A stretch of DNA of 64,000 nt from Phytohabitans sp036906915 (lineage in GTDB: Bacteria > Actinomycetota > Actinomycetes > Mycobacteriales > Micromonosporaceae): positions 1 to 64,000 of the forward strand of contig NZ_JBAKHX010000032.1 of assembly GCF_036906915.1 (NCBI RefSeq). Direction: 5' to 3'. Position numbers and translations under genes: made by a program. Shown here in pieces: positions 9,626 through 17,697 of this stretch (the stretch's first letter is position 1; the number at the start of each line of letters is the position of its first letter). The notes beneath the pieces were generated by a model, which saw nothing but the letters and a program-made list of their open reading frames with translations, made no database searches and had not been told where the DNA came from.

Positions 9626-10447
9626 TCAGGCGACCTCCACCGCAGCGTTGTCGATCAGTCGCGTCTTGCCGACCCGGGCCGCGACCAGCAGGCGTCCGGG
9701 GCCATGTGCCGGCGCCGGTCCCAGCTCGGGGTCGGTCAGCACCAGGTAGTCGAGGTCCGCCGCGCTCCCGTCGAACACCGCGCGGGCCGCCTTCTCGGCG
9801 TCCTCGCCGCGCCGCGCCGCCTCCACACCCGCGCGAAGCGCCCTCGACAGCGTCAGCGCCGTCCCGCGTTCCACCTCCGACAGGTACCGGTTGCGGCTCG
9901 ACAGGGCCAGGCCGTCCGACTCGCGGACGGTCGGCACGCCGACGACCTCCACCGGCACGTCGAGGTCGCGCACCATCCGCTTGACGAGCGTGAGCTGCTG
10001 GTAGTCCTTCTCGCCGAAGAACGTCAGATCCGGCCGCGTGAGCTGGAGAAGCTTCAGCACGACGGTCAGCACGCCGTGGAAGAAGCCAGGCCGGCTGGCG
10101 CCCTCGAACTGCTCGCCCAGCGGCCCCGGGTTGACCCGAACCGTCGGCTCGCCCGCCGGGTACATCTCGGTGCGGTCCGGCGCGAAAACCAGGTCGACGC
10201 CGGCCGCCGCACACACCGCCAGGTCCGCGTCCAGGGTGCGGGGGTACCGGTCGAAGTCCTCGTTCGGCCCGAATTGAAGCGGGTTCACGAAGATCGTCGC
10301 GACGACCCGATCGGCACGGGCGCGAGCCTCGCGCAGCAGCGCCTTGTGGCCCTGGTGCAGCGCGCCCATCGTCATCACGACCGCGACCGGCCCGTCCAGG
10401 GCGGCTCGCCCCGCCGCCAAATCGGCGCGGCTGTGCACCAGATCCAT
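9626..10447 (-). CDS. panC: pantothenate synthetase
   Basis: ATP-dependent condensation of pantoate and beta-alanine. 273 residues. Seen: the nucleotide-binding VVMTMGALHQGHKALLREA with the HxGH signature, then FVNPLQFGPNEDFDRYPR, the pantoate-binding FFGEKDYQQL and LALSSRNRYLS (the KMSKS-equivalent region). The ATG at 10447 has a strong AGGAGG ribosome site 9 bases upstream. The open frame continues upstream only through the MITE-like element at 10474-10639, so that extension is spurious. Confidence 0.97.
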   Translation of the reverse strand: MDLVHSRADLAAGRAALDGPVAVVMTMGALHQGHKALLREARARADRVVATIFVNPLQFGPNEDFDRYPRTLDADLAVCAAAGVDLVFAPDRTEMYPAGEPTVRVNPGPLGEQFEGASRPGFFHGVLTVVLKLLQLTRPDLTFFGEKDYQQLTLVKRMVRDLDVPVEVVGVPTVRESDGLALSSRNRYLSEVERGTALTLSRALRAGVEAARRGEDAEKAARAVFDGSAADLDYLVLTDPELGPAPAHGPGRLLVAARVGKTRLIDNAAVEVA

Positions 10448-10473
10448 TACGTCGTCGCCTCCTCGCGATCGGT

Positions 10474-10639
10474 TAGGGCTTGTCTGGTGGATCTTGTGGG
10501 TGCGAGGCGAGGTCCAGGCGGCGTCCGGCAAGCCGGGCGGAAGGTCGCATACCAGTGTTGTATGCGGCCTTTCATCCGGCGCCACCGGTCGTCGTCTGGG
10601 GCCGCCGCAGCCCCACAAAGATCCGCCAGACAGGCCCTA
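10474..10639. repeat. MITE-like element with 27-bp terminal inverted repeats
   Basis: The left end TAGGGCTTGTCTGGTGGATC (continuing to 10500) is repeated inverted at 10612-10639 with two substitutions and one indel. Inside lies a further hairpin: AAGGTCGCATAC and GTATGCGGCCTT around a 7-base loop at about 10541-10571. It has no coding capacity. The string CCGGTCGTCGTCTGGG recurs in the shorter element at 54731-54807, so this is a dispersed family. The right end is read through by the DUF2520 gene. TA at both tips hints at a TA target (inference). Confidence 0.8.
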
Positions 10640-11480
10640 GCACGTCGAGCAGTGGCTCGGCGTCGACCGGCCGCAGCCGGCCAGCGGCGATCGCCCGGTC
10701 GGCCGTGCGGCGGGCGAGCGCCAGGTACGCGGGCACCGACTCGGGTGCCACGACGGCGAGCCGGTCGAGGTGCCGGGCTACCGTGCCGGCGTCGCCGCGG
10801 GACACCGGGCCGGTCAGCGCGGCGTCGCCCAGCCGCAGCGTGTTGTCCAGCGAGGTCCGCAGCAGCGGGCCGAGCACCTTTTCCGGATGCACCACGCCCG
10901 CGTCGCGAAGCCGGTCGAGCGCCTCGTTGACGAGGGTGACCAGGTGGTTGGCACCGTGTGCCAGGGCGGCGTGATAGAGCACGCGGTCGGCCTCCGCCAC
11001 CCACTCGATGATGCCGCCGAGGTCTGCGACCAGCCCTTCGACGAACGGACGCTCGTCTGGCTCGGCGGTCACTCCGAAGGAGGCGCCGGACAGCTTGGCC
11101 AGGTCGTCGGCCGTGCCGGCGAACGTCATCGCGGGGTGCAGGGCGAGCGGTCGCGCGCCGCTAGCCGCCACCGGGGCGAGGACCGCGAGACCGTGCGCTC
11201 CCGAGGTGTGCGCGACGACCTGCCCGGGATGCAGCGCATCGGCCACGCCGGCGATCACCGGGGCGAGCGCGTCGTCGGGAACGGCGATGATCAGCAGGTC
11301 ACGAGCGGCGCGGGCCACCTCTGCGGGCGTCCGCTCGGCGGCGCCGGGCAGCAGACGGACCCTGCGGGCCTTCGACGCGGCGGAGGCACCGGAGGCGGCC
11401 ACCACACGGTGGCCGGAGCGCTCCAGCGCCGCGCCGAGCACAGCACCGACGCGGCCGGCGCCGATCACACCGACGATCAT
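10572..11480 (-). CDS. Rossmann-like and DUF2520 domain protein (Rv3603c-like)
   Basis: 302 residues. Seen: an N-terminal NAD(P)-binding motif VGVIGAGRVGAVLGAAL, then LLIIAVPDDALAPV and the helical DUF2520 half with HPAMTFAGTADDLA and YHAALAHGANHLVTLVNEAL. The layout is like ketopantoate reductase and F420-dependent NADP reductase. Its place directly upstream of panC, conserved in mycobacteria, suggests a role in pantothenate synthesis; that is inference. The last 21 residues, from GPVWRIF onward, and the stop are encoded by the MITE-like element, so the native C-terminus has been replaced. Confidence 0.87.
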   Translation of the reverse strand: MIVGVIGAGRVGAVLGAALERSGHRVVAASGASAASKARRVRLLPGAAERTPAEVARAARDLLIIAVPDDALAPVIAGVADALHPGQVVAHTSGAHGLAVLAPVAASGARPLALHPAMTFAGTADDLAKLSGASFGVTAEPDERPFVEGLVADLGGIIEWVAEADRVLYHAALAHGANHLVTLVNEALDRLRDAGVVHPEKVLGPLLRTSLDNTLRLGDAALTGPVSRGDAGTVARHLDRLAVVAPESVPAYLALARRTADRAIAAGRLRPVDAEPLLDVLGPVWRIFVGLRRPQTTTGGAG

Positions 11481-11516
11481 GTGTTGATCCAGTCCTTGCG
11501 GTCATAGGTACCGGTC

Positions 11517-11573
11517 GACGCAAGTATGCGTCTTTGTGACAGACGTGGGACAAGAGAGTGTGAAGGTTTTCAC
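11517..11573. promoter_or_regulatory. two small palindromes in a divergent promoter gap
   Basis: GACGCA-AGTA-TGCGTC (11517-11532) and GTGAA-GGTT-TTCAC (11560-11573) are perfect inverted repeats in the gap between the divergent DUF2520 gene (start 11480) and the MidA-type gene (start 11613). Either could be an operator for one or both. No known regulator motif was recognised. Confidence 0.3.
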
Positions 11574-11612
11574 CGCCCGTAAGGTGTGGACGGTGCGGTG
11601 GATGAGCAGCGA

Positions 11613-12587
11613 ATGAACTGGCAGGACGCCATGGAGAACGCGCTTTATGGCCCGCGCGGCTTCTTCACGACGGGTGCCGGGCCGGCCGCTCACTTCCGCA
11701 CCAGCGTGCACGCTTCCCCGCTCTTCGTGTCGGCTGTGCTCCGGCTGATCACGCACCTCGACGAGGCGCTCGACCACCCCCACCCGCTCGACGTGGTCGA
11801 CGTCGGCGCCGGTCGCGGCGAGCTCCTGACCGCCCTCGCTTCGGCAGCCCCGGCAGCGCTCGGCGACCGGCTGCGGCTGACCGCCGTGGAGCGTGCCGCT
11901 CGGCCACCGCGCCTGCCGGATACGATCCGCTGGCGACCGGAGCTGCCGACCGGCGTCACCGGGCTGCTCATCGCGACCGAATGGCTCGACAACATACCGC
12001 TCGACGTGGTGGACGGCGATCGCTACGTCACCGTCGACCCGGCGGGCATTGAGGAGCCGGGCGCCCCGGTCACCCCGGACGACGCGGCATGGCTCGCCCG
12101 CTGGTGGCCGGGTGGCGGCCGCGCCGAGGTGGGCCTACCGCGCGACCGGGCCTGGGCGAGGGCCGTGCGTGCGGTGTCGCGCGGACTGGCGCTCGCCGTC
12201 GACTATGGCCACCTTCGAGACGCTCGGCCCTTCGGCGGCACCCTCACCGGGTACCGGGCCGGACGCCAGGTGCCTCCGGTGCCGGACGGAAGCTGCGACA
12301 TCACCGCCCACGTGGCGATCGACGCGGTGGCCGAGGCAGGTGGCTGGCCGTACACACTGGTCTCTCAGCGGGAGGCGCTGCGCGCGCTCGGGGTCAGCGG
12401 CGCCCGGCCACCGATCACCCTGGCCAGCACAGACCCAGCCGGCTACGTGCGTGCGCTGGCGGCCGCGTCAGCGGCGGCCGAACTGACCGAACCGGCCGGC
12501 TTGGGCGCCCATTGGTGGCTGCTGCACCTCATCGGCCTCGACAGTCTGCCGCTCCTGCCCAACGTGGGACGATGGCGGGATGACTGA
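11613..12587 (+). CDS. MidA/NDUFAF7-family SAM-dependent methyltransferase
   Basis: 324 residues. Seen: the family opening AMENALYGPRGFFTTGAGPAAHFRTS, motif I VVDVGAGRGELLTAL, the characteristic ATEWLDNIPLDVV in place of the usual NEFLDALP, LAVDYGHL, and CDITAHVAIDAVAEAGG near the C-terminus. In mitochondria NDUFAF7 dimethylates an arginine of NDUFS2, the NuoD homologue of complex I (established). Here the next gene is a NuoD homologue, so the target is probably that protein (inference). An upstream GTG at 11586 is an alternative start. The next gene is reached through an intergenic palindromic element. Confidence 0.8.
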   Translation: MNWQDAMENALYGPRGFFTTGAGPAAHFRTSVHASPLFVSAVLRLITHLDEALDHPHPLDVVDVGAGRGELLTALASAAPAALGDRLRLTAVERAARPPRLPDTIRWRPELPTGVTGLLIATEWLDNIPLDVVDGDRYVTVDPAGIEEPGAPVTPDDAAWLARWWPGGGRAEVGLPRDRAWARAVRAVSRGLALAVDYGHLRDARPFGGTLTGYRAGRQVPPVPDGSCDITAHVAIDAVAEAGGWPYTLVSQREALRALGVSGARPPITLASTDPAGYVRALAAASAAAELTEPAGLGAHWWLLHLIGLDSLPLLPNVGRWRDD

Positions 12588-12588
12588 G

Positions 12589-12693
12589 CTAACTGGCGCT
12601 CGCCCCGCTCGCGCGCGTCATGAGCCGCCGCCGTGTAGCCGCCAGTCGCTCCGGTCGCTTCGCTTTGTGTCGGCTGCGGGCGGCGCCTCATGA
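12589..12693. repeat. intergenic palindromic element, copy 1
   Basis: Starts one base after the midA-type stop with CTAACTGGCGCTCGCCCCGC and ends on the nuoD start codon. The left arm 12618-12644 is imperfectly complementary to the right arm 12668-12693, and both end in TCATGA. The core AGTCGCTCCGGTCGCTTCGC is shared with copies at 35879 and 45367. No protein is encoded. Confidence 0.75.
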
Positions 12694-13832
12694 GCGACCT
12701 GCGTGAGGTGACCGTTGGCACCGGCGCCGGGCTCGACACCGCCGACATGGTGCTCAACATCGGCCCGCAGCACCCGTCCACGCACGGAGTGCTGCGGCTC
12801 AAGCTGGTGCTGGACGGCGAGCGGGTGGTCTCATGCGAGCCGATCGTCGGATACATGCACCGCGGCGCGGAAAAGCTCTTCGAGGTGCGCGACTACCGGC
12901 AGATCATCGTGCTGGCCAACCGGCACGACTGGCTGTCCGCGTTCGCCAACGAGCTGGGCGTGGTGCTGGCCGTCGAGCGGCTGATGGGCCTGGAGGTTCC
13001 GGAGCGCGCGGTCTGGCTGCGCACCGCCATGGCCGAGCTGAACCGGGTGCTCAACCACCTGATGTTCCTCGGTTCGTACCCGCTGGAGATCGGCGCGATC
13101 ACACCGGTGTTCTACGCGTTCCGGGAGCGGGAGACGCTGCAGGCGGTCATGGAGGAGGCCTCCGGCGGCCGGATGCACTACATGTTCAACCGGGTCGGCG
13201 GCCTCAAAGAAGAGGTGCCGGCTGGCTGGACGCGCCGGGCACGGGCGGCGGTCGGCGAGGTGCGGCGGCGCCTGCCGGACCTGGAAAACCTGATCCGCCG
13301 CAACGAGATCTTCCTGGCCCGCACGGTGGGGGTCGGCGTGCTGACCGCGGCGCAGGCCGCGGCGTTCGGAGCGTCGGGGCCGGTGGCGAGGGCGTCCGGG
13401 CTCGACTTCGACCTGCGCCGCGACGAGCCGTACCTCGCGTACGGCGACCTCGACGTGCCGGTGGTGACCCGCGACGCGGGTGACTGCCACGCGCGGTTCG
13501 AGGTGCTGCTCGACCAGGTACAGGTCTCGCTCGACCTGGTCGACCGCTGCCTGGAGATGGTCGACCGGATCACCGGGCCGGTCAACGTGCGGCTGCCCAA
13601 GGTGGTCAAGGCGCCGGAGGGACACACTTACGCCTGGACCGAGAACCCGCTCGGGCTCAACGGGTACTACCTGGTGTCGCGGGGCGAGAAGACGCCGTGG
13701 CGGATGAAGCTGCGCACCGCCTCGTACGCGAACGTGCAGGCCCTCTCCACCCTCATCCCGGGCTGCCTCGTGCCAGATCTGATCGCGATCCTCGGCTCTA
13801 TGTTCTTCGTGGTCGGCGACGTCGACAAGTAA
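12690..13832 (+). CDS. nuoD: NADH-quinone oxidoreductase subunit D paralogue (NuoD2 type)
   Basis: 49-kDa/NDUFS2 homologue that in complex I forms the quinone site at the membrane junction. 380 residues, shorter than canonical actinobacterial NuoD at about 440. Seen: VLNIGPQHPSTHGVLRL with the quinone-site HPSTHG, GYMHRGAEKLFEVRDYRQ, NRHDWLSAFANELG, HYMFNRVGGLKEEVPAGW and the C-terminal FFVVGDVDK. GYMHRGAEK instead of the usual GYLHTGIEK marks the second-copy type known in Streptomyces. No other nuo gene is present, so it may act in a hybrid or alternative complex. The start overlaps the right arm of the palindromic element. Confidence 0.9.
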   Translation: MSDLREVTVGTGAGLDTADMVLNIGPQHPSTHGVLRLKLVLDGERVVSCEPIVGYMHRGAEKLFEVRDYRQIIVLANRHDWLSAFANELGVVLAVERLMGLEVPERAVWLRTAMAELNRVLNHLMFLGSYPLEIGAITPVFYAFRERETLQAVMEEASGGRMHYMFNRVGGLKEEVPAGWTRRARAAVGEVRRRLPDLENLIRRNEIFLARTVGVGVLTAAQAAAFGASGPVARASGLDFDLRRDEPYLAYGDLDVPVVTRDAGDCHARFEVLLDQVQVSLDLVDRCLEMVDRITGPVNVRLPKVVKAPEGHTYAWTENPLGLNGYYLVSRGEKTPWRMKLRTASYANVQALSTLIPGCLVPDLIAILGSMFFVVGDVDK

Positions 13833-13838
13833 ACGCAG

Positions 13839-15662
13839 CTAGCGCCAGCGTTCGTCGTCGGCGCGGCGTGACCTGCGACCGGCGTCCGGCTGGTACCGGA
13901 ACTCGTCCTCGCCGTCCTGGTAGCGCCGCCGGCGCCCGGATGTCTCCCGCTCGGCGGCGTTCCACCCCTGGCCCCACGACGTGGTGGGTTCGATGGGGGC
14001 GGCCGGTAGTGCCGCGGGGCCGCCGCGCCGCTCCCAGCCGTCGTCGCCCTGGGCACCCCGCAGGTCACGCAGCCAGGCACCGTCCTCGTGCTGCTCCTCG
14101 CGGCGCGGCTCCTCGCGGCGCGGCTCCTCGCGGCGCGGCTCCTCGCGGCGCGGCTCCTCTCGACGTGGCTCCTCGCGGCGCGGCTCTTCTCGCCGAACGG
14201 CCGCCCAGCGGTCCTGGATCCGCACCTCGCTGCCGGACTCGTCGGCGCGTACGGCGGCGCGGCGCTCGCCCATCCGGAGCTCCTGAACGCGATCATCGCT
14301 GCGCACCGACGCCCACCGGTCGCCGGCCTTCACGTCGGTCCACCGGCCCTCGTCGCGCTGCTCGTCTTCCCTGTCGTACGGGCGCGGCCGGCGCCCGTCG
14401 CCGCCCCGGGGCCGGTCGCCCGTCCACGAGCCGTCGCCGCGCTGCCGGTCACCCTGCCAGGAACCGTCAGGCCCCCGGCGCCCCTCCTCCGGCCAGGACT
14501 CGTCCGGGCCACGGGACCGGTCACCCGACCAGGCGCCATCGACCCGGGGACCCGTCCACGGCTCGTCGCGCCCCCGTTGCCGGTCGTCCTGCCAGGTCCC
14601 GCCGCCGTGGCGACGGTCGTCCTGCCACTGCGCGTCGTCGGGCTCGGCAGCGCGGCGGCGGCGCCCGGCCGGCGGCGGTGCCGGGGGCGCGGACCATTGC
14701 GCGGCATCGCCGCCGTAGCGTCCCGGCCGGGCAGCCGCGTCGTCGGCCGGCGAAAACTCCGGACCGCGGTACCCGCCGCCCTCATACCCGCCGTAGGCGC
14801 CTGCGCCATACACGCGACCCGTGCCTGGCTCGTCGTCGCCGTGCGGGTCCACGATGGTCTGACGGGTGGTGACCTGCACGGTCTCGGTGTGCCGGACGAT
14901 CCCGCCGGGCACCCGCGCGCGGGCGCCGACGTGCCCGGATCCGGCCGGTGGCATGGCCGTCTCGGCGTGGGCGGGCTGGGCGACACCGAGATGGCCGGGC
15001 TGCGGGACGCTCGCCACCCCCGCGGGCTGGGCCACGCCGGCATTAGCCGGCTGAACCGGCTGCCCGTTCGCACCGGCCGGCGGCTCGGGTCGGGCGAAAC
15101 CGGCGGCGGGTGGGAACGCGGCGCCATCGAATGCCCTCGGCTGCGCGGCGGCCGCCGGGGCGTGGGCGGGCGGCGCAGCGGCGGGGCCCCCTGCCGCACG
15201 CACCGCCTCGACCTGTACGCGCAGCGCCTGCACGCTCTCGTGCATTGTCTGAAGCTTTTCCGAGAATGCCTTGTGCGTCGCGCGGGCGGCGGTGGCGATG
15301 TCGTTGCGCACGTCTTCGCGGAGCATGTCGACCTCTTCGAGAAGGGTCTCCTCCATGTCGAGGCGCACGCTTTCGGCGTCTCTGCGCAACGTGATCGACA
15401 GGCCGATGAGGACAACGGCGAGCACCGCGAGAACGGCGGCCACTCTTAGCGCCCCGGCGCCTTGGCCTAGCAGCAGCAACAATGCCGCCAGCGGAGCCAG
15501 CCCCACCCCGGCCCAGAACAACATGGTGAGCAGCCGTGCGCCCCGCCGCTCAGATGGCGGTTGGGTGGCCGGCATGGCTGTGGAGCCTACCGATTCTTCC
15601 GGGTCAACGGAATGGCCGGCTACGTATTCCGGCTCCGGCTCGCCTAGCAGCGGATCGGTCAC
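13839..15662 (-). CDS. repetitive membrane protein with coiled coil and disordered tail
   Basis: 607 residues, function not recognised. Seen: a short acidic N-terminus; two transmembrane helices at about residues 44-66 and 71-90; a coiled coil near 95-150 rich in Glu/Arg/Asp (MEETLLEEVDMLREDVRND); then about 400 residues of low complexity. The tail includes Ala/Pro repeats, degenerate units around W-Q/T-D/G-D-R, and seven RREEP units encoded by a 15-bp tandem repeat. Probably an anchored cytoplasmic scaffold (inference). It converges on nuoD with 6 bases between stops. Length in the tail is expected to vary among strains. Confidence 0.75.
   Translation of the reverse strand: MTDPLLGEPEPEYVAGHSVDPEESVGSTAMPATQPPSERRGARLLTMLFWAGVGLAPLAALLLLLGQGAGALRVAAVLAVLAVVLIGLSITLRRDAESVRLDMEETLLEEVDMLREDVRNDIATAARATHKAFSEKLQTMHESVQALRVQVEAVRAAGGPAAAPPAHAPAAAAQPRAFDGAAFPPAAGFARPEPPAGANGQPVQPANAGVAQPAGVASVPQPGHLGVAQPAHAETAMPPAGSGHVGARARVPGGIVRHTETVQVTTRQTIVDPHGDDEPGTGRVYGAGAYGGYEGGGYRGPEFSPADDAAARPGRYGGDAAQWSAPPAPPPAGRRRRAAEPDDAQWQDDRRHGGGTWQDDRQRGRDEPWTGPRVDGAWSGDRSRGPDESWPEEGRRGPDGSWQGDRQRGDGSWTGDRPRGGDGRRPRPYDREDEQRDEGRWTDVKAGDRWASVRSDDRVQELRMGERRAAVRADESGSEVRIQDRWAAVRREEPRREEPRREEPRREEPRREEPRREEPRREEQHEDGAWLRDLRGAQGDDGWERRGGPAALPAAPIEPTTSWGQGWNAAERETSGRRRRYQDGEDEFRYQPDAGRRSRRADDERWR
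14093..14192 (-). repeat. 15-bp tandem repeat inside a coding region
   Basis: About six and a half copies of CGGCGCGGCTCCTCG on the plus strand, read on the minus strand as repeated EEPRR residues. Copies in the centre are identical; those at the edges have decayed. The period is a multiple of three, so copy-number change keeps the frame. Confidence 0.85.
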
Positions 15663-15748
15663 ATGAGGACAACGATGATGCGACCCGGGCCACGCTCCGG
15701 CACTGCAAAAGTCCAGCGATTTGGCCGCCGCGGGTCCCCCGGAAGGCC

Positions 15749-15782
15749 GAACGGCGCGGGACTTGCGCGTCCCGCGCCGTTC
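15749..15782 (-). terminator. hairpin downstream of the osmoprotectant ABC operon
   Basis: A perfect 13-bp stem, GAACGGCGCGGGA (15749-15761) with TCCCGCGCCGTTC (15770-15782), loop of 8 bases, starting 21 bases after the substrate-binding protein stop at 15804. There is no clear U-tract on that strand. Confidence 0.7.
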
Positions 15783-15803
15783 TAACGGTTACGGTGCCCC
15801 CGG

Positions 15804-16808
15804 TCAGCCGGCCGCGAGCGCCCCGTCGGACGAGAACACCAGGCCGACGCTGATCGCGCCGGTGGTCAACGCGTTCTTCGTCTGCGGGCCGCCAGCGTCG
15901 AGAGAGCTGAACGACCCCGCCTTGAACGCGTACGTGTCCTCGAGACCCTTCTGGCACTTCGGCCGCTGCGGGCACTCCGGCGGCCCACCCATGACCGTCG
16001 CCGAACCCGAGCACTTTTCGGCCAGATCCGACAGCGTCTTCACGCCGTACTTGTCAGCGAACTCCTGCGTCACCGCGAAAGCGTTCTGGTCTTGCGCCGC
16101 GGAGGGGCGGCCGAACGTGATGCCGACCTTCTGCCCGACCTCTTTGAGACCAGACATCGTCTTGTCGAGGTCGGGCGACGAGATAGCCGCAGCACTCGCG
16201 CCGTTGACCTTGGCGTTGAGGAAGTCGGCCAGCGTGGCGGCGTACTCGGGCACCACCTGAATCTCGCCCTTTTCCAGCGCCGGCTCGTACAGCTCACGGT
16301 TGCCGATCTGCTGGACGGTGGCCTGGTAACCGGCCGCGGTGAGCACGATCCGGTAGAGCTCTGCCAGCGTCTGGTTTTCGCTGAAGTTGGCAGCGCCGAT
16401 GATCACCTTGCCGCCCTGACCCTTTGGGAGGCCGTACGTCAGGGAATTGGCCTGGACGAACTCCTCCGCCGCCACCTTGGGCGTCTTGCGGTCGAGGTCG
16501 ACTGCCTTGTTCAGCGCGATGAGCTTGGTGGTGTCGAGCGCGCCCGACACCTTGTTGAGCGCCGCGAGTATCTCCGGCGTGGACGCCTTCGCGCTTATCG
16601 CCGGCACCACATTGTCAGTGTTTTGAAGTTTCTTGTCGTCTTCGAGCACGACGAGCTTGCTGCCAGCCGCCGGAGCGCACCCGGCACCGGAGGCATCGGC
16701 TGCGGGCGCCTCGGTGCCCGAGGACCCCTCCTCCCCGCAGCCTGTGAGGATCATTGCGCCGGCCAGGGCGCCGAGGGCGCCAATGACCAGCCGCTTGCGT
16801 GCGCGCAT
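15804..16808 (-). CDS. glycine betaine/osmoprotectant ABC transporter, substrate-binding lipoprotein
   Basis: Binds compatible solutes outside the membrane. 334 residues. Seen: signal peptide MRARKRLVIGALGALAGAMI with lipobox LTGC, then the OpuAC-type bilobed domain: KVIIGAANFSENQTLAELY, the QQIGNRELYEPALEKGEIQVVPEYAATL segment typical of OsmF/OpuCC proteins, and FAVTQEFADKYGVKTLSDL. I took the start at 16808 because it gives the signal peptide; the open frame continues upstream without one. It lies 157 bases from the permease genes on the same strand. The ligand is not decidable by eye: glycine betaine, choline or carnitine all fit. Confidence 0.9.
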   Translation of the reverse strand: MRARKRLVIGALGALAGAMILTGCGEEGSSGTEAPAADASGAGCAPAAGSKLVVLEDDKKLQNTDNVVPAISAKASTPEILAALNKVSGALDTTKLIALNKAVDLDRKTPKVAAEEFVQANSLTYGLPKGQGGKVIIGAANFSENQTLAELYRIVLTAAGYQATVQQIGNRELYEPALEKGEIQVVPEYAATLADFLNAKVNGASAAAISSPDLDKTMSGLKEVGQKVGITFGRPSAAQDQNAFAVTQEFADKYGVKTLSDLAEKCSGSATVMGGPPECPQRPKCQKGLEDTYAFKAGSFSSLDAGGPQTKNALTTGAISVGLVFSSDGALAAG

Positions 16809-16965
16809 GCTGCCCGCCTTCCGTGTCCCGGCGCGGCCATAGCGGCCGGCCGCGTGTCCGACAGGCGACTGGGTCCAGACCCGTGAAGTCTGCTGCCGCC
16901 CGTAACTCAGCCAACATCCTGGCAGGGGGCACCGACAAACTTCCCAGGAACTCGCAACCGGATCG

Positions 16966-17697
16966 TCATGCCCCGCCGGTGGCGCTGGCGGCGCGGCGAG
17001 CCGCCCGTCCGTGCGACCGCCGCAGCGGCCGGGGTGTGACCACCCGCTCGACTCCCGCGAGCGCCACCTCGACCAGCAGCGCGAGCAGCGCCACGAGCAG
17101 ACCGCCGGCGAGGATCTGCCCGCCACCGGTCGCGATGCCCAGCCCGAACCCGGCGCTGATGATCTGGCCCAGCCCGCCGCCGTTGACGAAGGACGCCAGC
17201 GCGGCCGTGGCCACCACCTGTACCGCCGCCGTGCGGAACCCGGCCGCCAGGTACGGCACGGCGAGCGGCAGTTCCACGCGGCGCAGCACCTGAAGGCCGG
17301 ACAGGCCCATGCCGCGCGCCGCGTCGCGGGCCTCCGGATCGACCTCTCGCACCCCGGTGTACGCGTTGGCCAGCAGCGGCGGCACCGCGAAGACGGCGAG
17401 GGCGACGATCACCGGCCGCTGCCCGAAGCCGAGGAAGGTCAGCGGCAGGATGGTCAGCAGGGCGATCGTCGGGATCGCGAGCGTGACGTTGGAGATCATG
17501 ACGACCACGCCGCCGCCCCGCCCGAGGTGCCCAAGCCACAGCCCGAGCGGCCAGGCCACAAGGCAGCCCAGTGCCACCGCAGCAGCCGAGATCCACAGAT
17601 GCTCGCCGAGCCGGTCCAGGACACCGCCCGGGTTGGTCCAGTTCAACGGGTCGTTGAGCCAGGTTACCGCCTGCTGGATCGGATCTTCCGCGATCAT
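16966..17697 (-). CDS. osmoprotectant ABC transporter permease (first copy)
   Basis: 243-residue inner-membrane subunit with about six hydrophobic segments. Seen: the BPD_transp_1 EAA-type loop EARDAARGMGLSGLQVLRRVELPLAVP, which contacts the ATPase, and SFVNGGGLGQIISAGFGLG. The ATG at 17697 overlaps the stop of the next permease gene as ATGA, giving tight coupling. The basic C-terminal tail (RPLRRSHGRAARRAA) is cytoplasmic. Opu-type systems commonly carry two permeases, as here. Confidence 0.92.
   Translation of the reverse strand: MIAEDPIQQAVTWLNDPLNWTNPGGVLDRLGEHLWISAAAVALGCLVAWPLGLWLGHLGRGGGVVVMISNVTLAIPTIALLTILPLTFLGFGQRPVIVALAVFAVPPLLANAYTGVREVDPEARDAARGMGLSGLQVLRRVELPLAVPYLAAGFRTAAVQVVATAALASFVNGGGLGQIISAGFGLGIATGGGQILAGGLLVALLALLVEVALAGVERVVTPRPLRRSHGRAARRAASATGGA

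Noticed and set aside
10448..10618. N-terminal extension of PanC by 57 residues
   Set aside because: The extension is the translated MITE-like element, and a strong ribosome site precedes the ATG at 10447.
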